From: Prunus persica
Taxonomy: Eukaryota; Streptophyta; Magnoliopsida; Rosales; Rosaceae
DNA: 64,000 nucleotides
Assembly: GCF_000346465.2 (NCBI RefSeq)
Contig: NC_034012.1
Span: 2,133,134-2,197,133, forward strand
Direction of reading: 5' to 3'
Part shown: positions 24,168 through 36,045 of the stretch, piece by piece
Numbering within the stretch: the stretch's first letter is position 1
Layout of the letters: each line of letters opens with the position of its first letter
The notes under the pieces: model-generated
Told to the model about the DNA's origin: nothing
What the model saw: only the letters and a program-made list of their open reading frames with translations
Databases searched by the model: none
Position numbers and translations under genes: made by a program

Positions 24168-24350
24168 CAGTCTCGATCTCTTGGACCACAGGAGTCCAAG
24201 AGATTGTGGTCACCCACCGTTGGATATTAATCCAATGGTTGAAAAAAGTTTTTTAAAATGAGTGCAAGAGTGAGTGAACCGTTGAATTTACATCCAACGG
24301 TGAGTGACCACAAATTTCTTGGACCCCTGTAGTCCAAGAGATCAGGACTG
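24168..24350. mobile_element. Mutator-type MITE, 183 bp, with perfect 10-bp target duplication
   Basis: Terminal inverted repeats of about 75 bp start CAGTCTCGATCTCTTGGAC on the left and, inverted, CAGTCCTGATCTCTTGGAC on the right. Both flanks are TTTATTTATA (24158-24167 and 24351-24360), a perfect 10-bp direct repeat. A 9-11 bp TSD points to the Mutator superfamily. Each end also contains its own small palindrome (CTCTTGGAC...GTCCAAGAG). Confidence 0.85.
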
Positions 24351-24360
24351 TTTATTTATA

Positions 24361-24905
24361 TTCAATATTATGTGAGAATTATGTGTATAATACGTAAATT
24401 TTATATGTCTTATTAAAAATATGTGTATTAAATATTAAAAATACATATGTACATATACAATACGAATATTACATACTTACTTTTTAAAAATATATTTTTA
24501 TCGAATCCTTAAGATATGTACAAAATATAAATGTATTATTAAAAAATACATACATATATATGTAATACAATATTAAGCCTATATATTATATATATTTTTC
24601 ACGCTAGATACGAGTACGACTAGTCGGTCGCCCTGGCCACTAGCGAAAAGGAATCAAGAATCTTCCCAGGATTCATAAGTTACAGGAATCGATAACTTCA
24701 CGGGCACATGGACAGCGCAAGTGCCGTTAGTCATCTTCCAACTCCCCACGTGTCCAAATCCCACTGGTCCATACATGGACCCCGTTTCCCGCACGTCACC
24801 AAGATAAGTTGCCCCGTGGATGGCTCGACCAAAACCTGGAGAGAGAGGAAGAGAGCGCCTGCGTGTCAGTCTGTGTTACTGGTTAGCAAGTCAGCAGCAG
24901 AAGAA
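24361..24905. other. Allantoinase upstream region
   Basis: AT-rich DNA, then a GC-richer stretch with CCACGTGTCC near 24746, a G-box/ABRE-like site. A frame in phase with the allantoinase ATG starts at 24708, but its content (MDSASAVSHLPTPHVS...) is not leader-like, so this is read as 5'UTR/promoter. Confidence 0.4.
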
Positions 24906-27900
24906 ATGGAGGCGATACAATGGAAGCTATTGCCACTGCTAACACTTCTCGCTTCTTTTCTACTCTTTTTCTATTTCCAAAATCCCTCAAAGGTCTGATT
25001 TTTTATGTTTATGAAGCTTAATTGAATTTTATTCTCTCAATTTTCTTGTGTTTATTTTGTTGGTTAGTCCTTGTTTTTATACTTGTTCATAGATGCTTTC
25101 TCGAAAATGGAGTGCAAAGAAAGCAAAATGATCTTTGAGCTCTATATGGTTGTTGTGTTATTGATTCTGATGACATGAAAATCTCAAATAATTTGGTTTT
25201 TTCTTTAATATTGAAAAATTATTCTGAATTCGGATTTGAATTTGTCTTTTTGGCCCATTTTCTCGTCAACCAAACAGCTTTTTGTGAAGAAAATCATTGC
25301 AATATACTGTTTTGATTCTCAAGGTGTTCATTTGCCTGCCTAATTTCTGTTTCTTTGTATGGTTTACCTTCTTTTTTAATAGTATCACTCTGTTAGTGGA
25401 CAACAGGGCAAGTGGATTTGAGATATTAACTAATTGATCAATGGATGATGAGTTCATAATATGTGAAATCATGGATGAGAGAGAAGTTATGCGGTCCTAC
25501 ACTACATTATAACCAATTTGATGTTCCATTAAGAAATTTTAATGGGATTACTTTATCCACGACGAAATGAATATACACTAAATTTTAATGGGATTACTTT
25601 AGTCTTTGAATTCTATGATCCATGAACTTTTGCTAAAAGCATATTCTGATTTTGAATGATACTGAAAGTTGTACCAAAACAATATTTCCACTTTGCATGA
25701 ACATATATACCAATGTATTTTGTATATGCATGGTGAAGAACCCATCAAGAAAGAAGTTGTAGTTTTGTTGGTCTGTTCATGAATTCTACTGAGTATTTCA
25801 CTTCCTCAGTTTTGGCTCTGCATTGCAATTTGAGTGTCCTAATGGAGTTTATTTTACTTTTTATTTTACAGCAATATCAGAAAAACTGCAGCCTGCTTCC
25901 TTACCAACATTACTGGATAACCAGCAAGCGCATCGTGACACCTCACGGGATCATTTCTGGAGCAGGCATGTCTAAACAATAGTCTTGAATTGGATGATTT
26001 TCCGTCGTAGATTTTAGAAACCACATTATGGCACTATATTATGGTTTTGGAACCAAATGGTTGATTTAGTTTCATTTATGAAATGTGTAAATGAGCAGTT
26101 GAGGTAAAGGAGGGGAAGATTGTCTCCATTGTTAAAGAAGAGGAAAAGAATGGGAAAACCAAGTTGGAGAATGTAATTGATTATGGAGAGGCTGTGGTAA
26201 TGCCTGGCTTGGTTGATGTGTAAGACACCACAATTAATTTTCTCACTGTGGTCTTTTTTCTGTATGGTCATAATGGTTTTCATTGGAATTTAAATGCCTT
26301 GGTTTCTATTAATTGCAGGCATGCACATCTTGATGATCCTGGAAGAGCTGAATGGGAAGGATTTCCATCAGGGACCCAGGCTGCTGCTGCTGGTATGCTT
26401 ATACCTCTGCTTCATTCTTATGTTTTTTTGTAGCTTTTCAATCGCTTATAGATTAATATTTGCTCTGTTGAAGGTGGGATAACTACATTGGTTGACATGC
26501 CTCTAAATAGTGATCCATCCACTGTCTCCAGAGAGACTTTGCAGCTCAAGATTAAGGCCGCGGAGAGCAGAATTTACGTTGATGTTGGTATGCTCTTAGA
26601 ACGATATACATGTTTGGGGATACCATCATACTAAAACATTTGAGAACTACTGGTTTTTACATGCATATTGTAACAGGTTTCTGGGGAGGTCTTGTTCCTG
26701 AAAACGCATTCAACGCGTCTTCTCTTGAGGATTTGTTAAATGCTGGTGTTCTTGGTTTGAAGGTAAACACTTTAATAGAATAGTGAACACATGCTAGTCT
26801 ATGTATTAGGTAAGCTAGGAATTTTGTAGTTCATAATAGGATAGTGATATCTGTTTCATTACACTTATTGAGGCACAATTAAAGTTCTTCCCAACTAATG
26901 CAGATCTCTTGTGTCTTGAGGTGTACAGACATATTTTAGAGCTTGTGGTTATTGGTTCATGTTGATCGAATGTGGACCAGTTTTCTATTTTCTTGCTTTC
27001 TGAAACAGTACTGTTCCTCAACTTTTGCAGGAATATTAAGATGTTATACGATCCTCATCTGATGAGTTTCTCTGTGTCTGTTTTTGTAGTCGTTCATGTG
27101 TCCATCAGGGATCAATGACTTTCCTATGACAAATGCCAGTCATATTAAGGTTTGTTTCATGAGATTCAGTCTTCCCACTATCTGATTTAGCTTGCAAAAT
27201 AAATTAAAAGCATAGAATCAATGACTTAATTGCATTGCTGCTTATCCAACTCTACCTGTACTAATTTAATCAGCACCATTAATTATTCATTCGTGATGGC
27301 TGAAGACTTGCATGATCAGTTGGCTTCTTGAGATGCAATGTTTTTTGCACAATTCTGATGTCTTTTCAAACATCTGCATATTTTTTCAAATATTTGTTCC
27401 TTAGGAGGGACTGTCTGTACTGGCAAAATATAGGCGGCCTTTACTTGTACATGCAGAGAAACAACTAGATCTTGAAAGCGACTTGAGAGTTGAAGGTGGT
27501 AGTAACGATGCTCGTTCTTATTCGACGTATCTCAAGACCAGGCCAGCTTCATGGTCAGATATTTTTCGCGCCAATGTTTTGACTTTTGAATGCTGAATCT
27601 ATATTGCAAAAAATTTCCCTATACTTGCTGTATGGAAATATCCCTGAATGTAATTTTTCGTCTCTGTTTCCAAACCAGGGAAGAGGCAGCTATTAGGGAT
27701 CTCTTGACCTTGACAAAGGACACAAGGATTGGTGCCCCAGCGGAAGGAGCTCATCTTCATATTGTTCACTTGTCTGACTCAAGCAATTCGTTAGATCTTA
27801 TTAAGGTGGTCTATTATAAGTATGTATGTGGTTGTTGTGGATCTTGTGACTCCTATAGTACAAATGGCCATTCACTTGTAACTTTCTACTGATTCAGCTC

Positions 27901-28943
27901 TATCTGCATTATTGCAGGATGCAAAAAGTGGTGGTGACAGTGTAACTGTGGAGACATGCCCCCACTACTTAGCATTCTCAGCAGAAGAGATTCGGGATGG
28001 AGATACTCGTTTTAAGTGTTCTCCACCCATCCGTGATGCAGCCAACAAGGAAAAACTGTGGCAGGCTTTGTTGGTATATAATCATTCTATGTTTTCCTGT
28101 GTATATGATAGGATAGCTATTCACCATCAAATTGGTTCTATTTGGTTTCAATGTTTTGTTTCAGGCAGGACATGTTGACATGCTAAGCTCTGATCATTCA
28201 CCAACTCTGCCGGAACTTAAGCTTCTTGATGATGGAGACTTCTTGAGGGCTTGGGGTGGCATATCATCTTTGCAGGTTGGCATATTTTTCCTTGCAAATG
28301 TTATGGTCTGTTACTGGCTTCAGAAACTAACTGGCATTCTCGGGGGCATTTGCAGTTTGTTCTTCCTGTGACATGGTCATATGGCCAGAAATATGGAGTG
28401 ACTTTGGAACAGTTAGCTTTATGGTGGAGTGAAAGGCCCGCCAGGCTTGCCGGACAAGAATTGAAGGTGATATCATCATCAAATTTTTATCTGTTTTAAT
28501 GATTTTCATGCAGACATGAATCTCATTGTGCTGATGAATTGAATTCTAAATTTGCAGGGGGCAATTGCAATTGGGAACCATGCAGATATGGTAGTGTGGG
28601 ATCCAGATGTGGAGTTTGACCTTGATGATGACCCTGTTTACCTCAAGCATTCGGTATGTCTTCCTTATGTATCCTCTGTTTTTGAGTGTAACTTTGCTTG
28701 TTTCTTGATAACATTCTTAAGACCCTGTATGGCATTCTGTTCTATATTAAACCTGTTTTCTGTTCTGTGTTATGACACAACAAGGTTTTGACTGTGTTAC
28801 CTTTCTGTGTACAGGGGATTTCAGCCTACATGGGAACAAAGTTATCTGGAAAAGTTTCAGCTACTTTTGTAAGAGGAAACCTTGTCTTCAAAGAGGGGAA
28901 GCATGCTCCGGCAGCATGCGGCGTTCCGATTCTGGCAAAATAA
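24906..28943 (+). CDS. ALN: Allantoinase
   Basis: Fourteen exons: 24906-24992, 25872-25965, 26099-26219, 26319-26392, 26474-26587, 26677-26762, 27090-27149, 27405-27553, 27679-27805, 27918-28073, 28165-28275, 28356-28466, 28558-28653, 28815-28943. They give 504 aa, the family length. It hydrolyses allantoin to allantoate in ureide/purine-nitrogen recycling. A hydrophobic N-terminal anchor (about residues 7-25) fits the known ER location. Metal-site residues of the amidohydrolase barrel are present: HAHLDD, the Lys of GLKSF, VHAEKQ, IVHLSDS and SSDHSP. Intron 2 begins with GC rather than GT (AG|GCATGT at 25966), required to keep frame. All other borders are GT-AG. Confidence 0.96.
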
Positions 28944-29313
28944 TTACGCTTGTGATTTACAAGCCAAATCTCCTTGTATATGTACTTGTGGGATATCATT
29001 CATGTATGGCTCTGTCATCTCTTGGCTTTTGATGAGCCTGGTGCTTCCCAAATCTGTAATATAACAATTTCCAACTAATTTCCTTTCCTTTTTTTTTTTG
29101 GGGTAAATCAAAGGATATATATTATGAATAAATATAAGCAACTGATAATAATAAAACAAAAGAATTACAGAAAGAAAAATTGTGGTCCTAGAACTAACAA
29201 ATTCCTTGGTGCCTAAGTAACAACTCCTATATAAAACAGGGCATATCACGCACCGCTCCAAAACCTTCCCCTGCAAACCCTCCCTCAATTCTCAAACCAA
29301 AATCACAATTTCA
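28944..29313. other. Allantoinase 3' flank and remnant promoter of the DUF2828 pseudogene
   Basis: A TATATAAA box at 29228-29235 lies about 80 bp before the pseudogene ATG, so that promoter appears preserved. Confidence 0.5.
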
Positions 29314-30090
29314 ATGGCTCCTTCAAGTCATCTTGGTCCTCGAGAGCTCAGCCTCCCTCAATAATAATCCCTATAGTTACGACGATAGCGGCAAGAGGAC
29401 ATCCGCGGCGATGGGGGGCGAGTGGCTGAGCTTCAGTGGAAGCGAATGGTGGACGACATGTTAAAGCAAGGCAAGATGAATTGCCTGGCTGTTTCTGACG
29501 TCTCGGGAAGCATGGAAGGAACCCCCATGAAAGGTTTCCGTGGCATTGGGGATTGTCGTGTCTGAATTGAGTGAAGATCCATGGAAAGGAAAGGTGATCA
29601 CTTTCAGTCAGTGGTCTCAGCTGCATTTGATTCAAGGCGATGATCTCAATCCAAGTGTGAGTTTGTGAATAGGATGGAGGCTGGTTGCAACACTGATTTC
29701 CAAAAGGTGTTTGATTTGATTCTGAAAGTGCCCGTGAAGGGGAATTTGAAGCCGGAGGACATGATAAAGAGGGTGTTTGTGTTCAGCGACATGGAGTTTG
29801 CTGAGGCTTCGTCGTCTAGCAGATGGGAGACTGATTACGCTGTGATACAGAAGAAGTTTGAGAAGCAAGGGTATGGTAATGCGGTGCCGCAGATTGTGTT
29901 TTGGAATCTGAGGCACTCCAAGGCGACGCCTGTGGTGACCGGGACACAATCCGGAGTGGCTCTGTTGAGTGGCTTCTCTAAGAATTTGCTCAAGCTCTTC
30001 TTGGATAATGACGGGGAAGTTCAACCGGACCTTGCCATGGAAGCTGCCATATCCGGCCAAGAGTATCAGAAGCTGGTTGTGTTGGATTGA
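29314..30090 (+). pseudogene. DUF2828 (vWA-like) gene remnant with large internal deletion and frameshifts
   Basis: It begins with a family-like N-terminus (MAPSSHLGPREL), then stops and jumps to the C-terminal vWA-like part, read in three frames: about 29415-29530 (QWKRMVDDMLKQGKMNC, MIDAS-like DVSGSM), about 29535-29660 (ALGIVVSELSEDPWKG), and the open tail 29665-30090 (NRMEAGCNTDFQKVFDLILK ... EYQKLVVLD). Breaks: an extra G near 29526 and a missing base near 29655, plus loss of roughly 400 residues in the middle. Plant members are usually single-exon genes of about 600-700 residues. A TATA box is still present upstream. Not expected to make a working protein; the family's function is unknown. 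Confidence 0.85.
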
Positions 30091-30572
30091 ATTGATTGAT
30101 CATCCCTGCTTAAGTGGTGGTTTTTGTTTAGTTTAGCCGCTACAAGTTAATTTTCCATTTCTCAATTTGTAACAAGCTGTGAAAGCAAAAGGTGAAATAT
30201 ATGCAGACGACCACTAGTTGCGGGCTCATTGAGTAAGATATTAGGGTCGAGTCCTAATATGCGTGTATTGTGTGTAAAATGAAAAGTCCTCAAAAGGTGA
30301 AATATTATTCGTGCTTTTTCGTCCCTTTCATCCGTTACTGTTATAAAAAAAAACAAAACAAAACAGATATTCTCGAAAACAGGCAAAAGGAAAACGACAT
30401 GTCGTGTCGTTGAGAAAATTAAAGTGAGCAAATGACCCAAGCCCAGCAGGCGGCTGGCCAAAGCCCAGATTGCCTCCAGAATTTTTTTTGGTTACGAGGC
30501 GGGAGATTGGTTCCACATTTGCATCTTCGCGGATAAGATGCTAAAACCCATCGCGTCAAAACTAACGACGCC
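30091..30572. other. MutS2 upstream region
   Basis: AT-rich then GC-richer before the MutS2 ATG; likely the MutS2 promoter. No gene is seen. Confidence 0.4.
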
Positions 30573-33500
30573 ATGTTCAACTCTTCGAATCTACTCGTTC
30601 ACTCTCTGACTCCTCCATTGAAACTCAGCAGCAACCTCTTCTTCATCTCCGTCCCCAAACCTTCGAACCTCTGTACCAGAGCCCTCAAACCCGCCACCGC
30701 TAACTTCTCGCTTTCCTACTCGCCCGAGTCACTGTCCAACCAACTCAGCCTCGCCCATTCCCTCCAATCCGAAACCCTAGAAATTCTAGAATGGGCCTCG
30801 GTCTGCAAGCAGCTCTCGGCGTTGGCGTTCACCGCCATGGGCTTCTCGGCCGCGCAGGAGGCCCGCATTCCCGTCGGCCGGTCCAAGGAGGAGAGCCAGA
30901 AGCTTCTCGATCAGACGACCGCGGCGGTGGATGCCATCACGATGGCCGGTTCTCCGCCGTCCGATTTCTCGGCCATCGAGAACGTCTCGGATATCGTGAG
31001 CTCCGCGGTTTCAGGCAAATTGCTTAGCATCAACGAGCTCTGCGCTGTGCGTAGGACGCTGAACGCCGCGAAGGGATTGTTCGAAAAATTGAAGGGCTTG
31101 GCTTTTAGTGCAGATTGTACAGACAGGTATCCGTGTTATTGAGCTTTGCTTCATTTATTTACTTATTTCCTTTAGGTTTGTTCTATGTTTTCGTTTTAAT
31201 GAGCATGTGGTTGTGTACTCTACTGTGATAGATAATATTAAGACAAATCAAATTTTTATGATTTATTTTTTGTTAAGTTGTACTGGAACAGGTACTTGCC
31301 CCTGCTTGAAATACTTGACGATTGTGATTTCCTAGTGGAGCTGGAGAAAACGATAGGATTATGCATAGATTGCAAGCTTTCAATAATTGTTGACACAGCT
31401 AGTGAAGACCTGGAGATCATTAGGTCAGAAAGGAAGAGTAACATGGAAAATCTGGATTCTTTGTTGAAGGAAGTGTCAACCCAGATTTTTAAAGCTGGTG
31501 GCATTGACAGTCCTTTGGTAACTAAGCGCAGGGCTAGGATGTGCGTGGGTGTTAGGGCTACTCACAAACATTTGCTTCCGGGTTGCATAGTTTTGGATGT
31601 TAGTAGTTCTGGCGCAACATACTTTGTGGAACCCAAAGAAGCTGTGGAGTTGAATAACATGGAAGTGAGGCTTTCAAATGCTGAGAGAGCTGAGGAAATA
31701 GGCATTTTGAGCTTCCTTACATCGGAAATTGCAAAATCAGAAACACCGATAATGTATTTGTTAGATAAAGTTCTAGAAGTGGATCTTGCTTTTGCTAGAG
31801 CTGCTTATGCTCTACGGATGAATGGGGTATGCCCAATTTTTAGTTCCAAGGATTGCCAGGACTTAGATTCTGGTGGCGCCAGTTTAGCGACATCTGTAGA
31901 TATAGAAGGAATACAACATCCATTGCTGCTTGAGCCATCTCTTAAAAATTTATCTGACGTTCTTGCATCCAGTTCTAGAAATCACCTTTCCTCTGATGAC
32001 GTTAATGGTTTAAAAATGATTACTGGAAGTTTATCTGGTCGTGCATCTGATTTTCCAGTGCCAATAGACATCAAAATTGGATGTGGCACCAGAGTGGTTG
32101 TAATCTCAGGACCTAATACTGGAGGAAAAACAGCTTCCATGAAAGCTTTGGGCATGGCATCTCTCATGTCGAAGGCTGGCATGTACCTGCCTGCTAAAAA
32201 CCACCCAAAGCTTCCGTGGTTTGATCTTGTTCTAGCCGATATTGGAGATCACCAGGTAGTAGTTTACCTTAATTATGGCAGAAAATCCTAGGTTCTTTAA
32301 GTTTTTCATTTTAGTCTGACTATTGTTTTTCAATTGAAGTCTCTTGAGCAAAATCTCTCAACGTTTAGTGGGCACATATCACGGATCTGTAATATTTTGG
32401 AAGTGGCCTCAAAAGAATCACTTGTCCTCATTGATGAAATTGGCAGTGGAACCGATCCGTCAGAAGGTGTTGCTCTTTCTGCCAGCATCTTGCTATATCT
32501 CAAAGGCCGTGTTAACTTAGCTGTTGTGACTACTCATTATGCGGATTTAAGTCGCCTGAAAGAAAAGGATAATCAGTTTGAAAATGCAGCTATGGAATTT
32601 TGTCTAGAAACCTTACAACCTACTTATCGGATCCTATGGGGAAGTACTGGTGATTCAAATGCATTGAGTATTGCTAAATTGATTGGTTTTAATCAACGCA
32701 TAATTGAGCGTGCACAAAAATGGGTGGAGAGGTTAATGCCTGAAAAGCAACAAGAGCGAAAAGGTTTGCTATATCGGTCATTAATAGAGGAAAGAGGCAG
32801 ACTAGAAGCTCGGGCAAAAATGGCTGCATCACTTCATTCAGATATCATGGATCTTTATCGTGAGGTATTGTTTGAGTAGCTCTAGTCTGGAACAGATTTG
32901 CATTTTTCTCTGCTGCCACCTTTTTTTTTTCATTATCTTGTTTTGTGTGGCTCTTTACGTCTATTTTTTCTTTTTTCTTTTATTAAATTGAAGATCCAAG
33001 ATGAGGCAGAAGATCTTGATAAGCGCAAGAGAGCTCTTATGGCAAAGGAAACCCTACAGGTTCAGAAAGAAGTGAAGACTGCAAAATCTCAAATGGAATT
33101 TGTGCTGAACGAGTTTGATAACCAACACAAAACTGCTGGTGCTGATCAGTTGAATTTGCTGATTAGGAAATCCGAAGCTGCAATTGCATCTGTTATTAAG
33201 GCTCATTGTCCTGATGATGATTTGTTGGTTAGCGAGACATCTACCGCTTCATACACGCCCCAACCTGGGGAGCAAGTCCATTTGAAGAGACTGGGAGATA
33301 AGTTAGCTACTGTTGTTGAAACACCTGGAGATGATGGGACAGTCCTTGTACAATACGGTAAAATAAAGGTTCGCTTGAAGAAGAATGACATCAGAGCTGT
33401 TCCTAGTATTGAGAAGAATCCAATGACAAATTCTGCCCCACGTTTGAAGCAGCAGGTATGTAATGAGTAATTATTTATTCTTAGTACCATCAAACATCCT

Positions 33501-33886
33501 GTTTGGGGGTTTTGACCGGTTTCCATGGCTTGTAGATGTTTGGAATCAAATCCAAAGATAGAGGCTGATCATTTTGATTGATATTGTAGGCTTCGCAGAG
33601 TCGTACTGGGGAAGCCGAAAGCGGGGAGGTCGCCTATGGTCCAGTGGTACAAACGTCAAAGAACACCGTGGATCTCCGTGGCATGAGGGTGGAGGAAGCT
33701 TCTGACCTCCTGGACATGGTCATCGTTGCTAGACAATCTCAATCAGTTCTCTTTGTCATACATGGGATGGGCACAGGGGTTGTTAAAGAGCGAGCACTTG
33801 AGATTTTGAAAAACCATCCACGAGTAGCCAAGTATGAACAAGAAAGTACAATGAATTATGGTTGTACAGTTGCTTATATCAAGTAA
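30573..33886 (+). CDS. MUTS2: Organellar MutS2 (MutS-like ATPase with Smr nuclease domain)
   Basis: Five exons: 30573-31126, 31292-32255, 32340-32864, 32994-33455, 33590-33886, joined in frame to 933 aa. A Ser/Leu/Pro-rich leader of about 50 residues fits a plastid transit peptide. The MutS core contains Walker A GPNTGGKTAS (from 458) and Walker B LVLIDEIGSGTDPSEG (Asp538, Glu539). A coiled coil follows, and the C-terminal Smr domain (about 860-933) carries VDLRGMRVEEA and HGMGTG. MutS2 lacks the mismatch-recognition domain and in bacteria limits recombination or rescues collided ribosomes. Its plant role is inferred to be in plastid nucleic-acid maintenance. Confidence 0.95.
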
Positions 33887-34452
33887 AATGACACTACCCA
33901 TCATCCAGACATAGTCACTCATTCTTTTCGATCTTCATGTAAATTCTTTTCTTGGCACTGACCAGTTTTAGTGTTATGCTGGGTCAAAGTACCCTCACAA
34001 TTTTGTAAAATTGTACCCAGCAATCTATTTGATAGGATTTTGTACATTAAGCTACTATTTTTCCCCTCTTTAATTCCATTATTACAACATAAAGCTTTAG
34101 TTTTTTCTTTTCCTCTCTCCTCTGTCTTGACAAAATCATTTTCTATTTATCGGAATTTGAAATTTGACTATGAAAGATTGTAATGGACACCTTAAGAGCT
34201 AGACAAAACTTTTTTGGGCAATAATATATGACTTGCTATAAAGCTTGCCTTTTGCAGCAGACTCCACGTCTTGCCCTGATGTAATCCTTGGAGCTGCCAC
34301 ATGCACAGTCCCTCCCAACACTCTCTTGTAAGCTGGCCAAACTTATTTTCTCCAGATAAGCATGTGGACAAAAGCATAGAAACCAAGATTGTATATGTAC
34401 AAGCTGCTCCATTCTGAGAAATAGCTGTATGTTGTTGAAGGTTTGCTGGAAA
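33887..34452. other. MutS2 3' flank and DUF3700 promoter
   Basis: 3'UTR of MutS2 followed by the upstream region of the DUF3700 gene. No further gene is seen. Confidence 0.4.
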
Positions 34453-35830
34453 ATGTTGGCGGTTTTTGAGAAAGCAATTGGAAAACCACCTGAGGAGCTG
34501 AGGCTTCCTTCGAATGTGTTGGAGAAGGCAAAGACCAGAGAGGAAATTTTGGAGACTTTCCAATCTTCATGTCCTGAGAGCACGGTGTACTATCTTTCAA
34601 ATGGGAATTTCATGGCCTTGTCCCATGCCGACGAAAGTATTCAATCACACCCAAGGTATTGATTGATATTTGATCTTCATCGTCTTTTAGTTCCATGCCT
34701 CATTGTTTTCTTGCTGATATTCTAAGCCAATATTCTTCTCATCTCAGTTCCCACAAAAGATTATGACAGGGTATTTGATTATACTAGTTGAGCTTTTCTT
34801 GCGCCAAAGCCTGCATGCAAAAGTGAAGCTCTTGTTTTTCTATACAGTGCTCTCAGTTGTCTATTTCTGTATTTGGCAGGTCCATAGTTGTCATAGACGA
34901 TGTCTTCTGCATTTTTATAGGGATTTTGGAGAACACTTGTGACCTTAGAAGGCACTACGGCCTTCCAAGACAAGCAACAGAAGCCATGGTTGTGGTTGAA
35001 GCTTATAAAGTTCTAAGAGATCGAGCACCCTACCCGCCAGATCAAGTCATCAAAGATCTGCAAGGAAAATTCGCATTTATTCTCTTCGATGCTAGATTTG
35101 GTACCCTTTTTGCAGCGAGGGTGGGTTATGCATTTCTGAAATGAACTTACAATTGAAATATATATAATTAAACTTGTCTTTGACTTTGTTCAAGACAAAT
35201 TTTATTTTTGAATGTAGTCTGTCTCATTCAACACTGGCTTGGAGATCTTTACTTTTCTTGGTTGGTCAAAAACATTGCATCTCCCACAATGCTAGAGCTA
35301 ATACAGCTGCTATTCCTGTTAGGATCGAGATGGAAGTGTGGAGCTTCAGTGGGCCATGGCAGGTGATGGATCCCTAGTCTACTCTCATGATCTCGACATC
35401 ATCAGAGAGGCTTGTGGAAAATCTTTTGCACCTTTTCCTCCAGGTTAGTCCAAATTGGTGCTCTTCCATTACCCTTTAGTTTCTTTTTCGTCGTCAATGC
35501 CTTATGATGATAGAATTCTGACCCAATTTGCAGTAACTAACCCAAGTTCAATATTAAGAAGTGTTTTAAAATGGTCTAACAGGCTGCATATTTACAAGTG
35601 GAAGTGGGCTGACGAGCTTTGTTCATCCCTTACACAAGGTAAGGGCAAGCACACACGAAGATGATGATGGCCATATTTGTGGAGTTACTTTTCAGGTGGA
35701 TCTGTTCACCCGACTCCCCAGCATCCCGCGCACCGGCAGTGCAGGAAATTGGGCTGATCAAGCACCTGTGGTCAAGGAAGGAGAAGGAAATTGGTCTGAT
35801 CAAGCAACTGTGGTCAAGGAAGGAGAATAA
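34453..35830 (+). CDS. DUF3700 / aluminium-induced (class II GATase-like) protein
   Basis: Four exons: 34453-34655, 34880-35120, 35323-35443, 35583-35830, joined in frame to 270 aa. Family hallmarks YGLPRQATEA and YKVLRDRAPYPPDQV, with FAPFPPGCIF further on, place it with the plant YGL/LRDR aluminium-induced proteins, which have a class II glutamine-amidotransferase-like fold. The N-terminus MLAVFEKAIG lacks the catalytic Cys2, so it is probably not an amidotransferase. I started at 34453, not 34429, because MLAVF is the family start. The C-terminus ends with a 14-residue unit duplicated in tandem (GNWADQAPVVKEGE, then GNWSDQATVVKEGE). Confidence 0.9.
35744..35827 (+). repeat. 42-bp in-frame tandem duplication at the DUF3700 3' coding end
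   Basis: Two 42-bp copies with two differences (GCT/TCT and CCT/ACT), the last coding bases before TAA. Probably a recent duplication by slippage. Confidence 0.9.
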
Positions 35831-36045
35831 GGACCCTGAAATTAGCCCTGCAGCCTGCTAGTGAGAACAATGAATTGTATATGTAACTGGTGAGTTGTAA
35901 ACTAGAGTGTGTAATAAAAACAGAACAAGTTACGTGTGGCCTCTCAGAAATGCATGCTTATTATATCATCATAAGTTTGGGGGATTTTATTGGTACACAA
36001 TACTTAAACTAGATATGTTAGCTTATACAGTAGATCCTAGTCTGC

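Noticed and set aside
24708..24905. Extended N-terminus of allantoinase from 24708
   Set aside because: Allantoinases start with a short hydrophobic anchor; ATG 24906 gives the family length.
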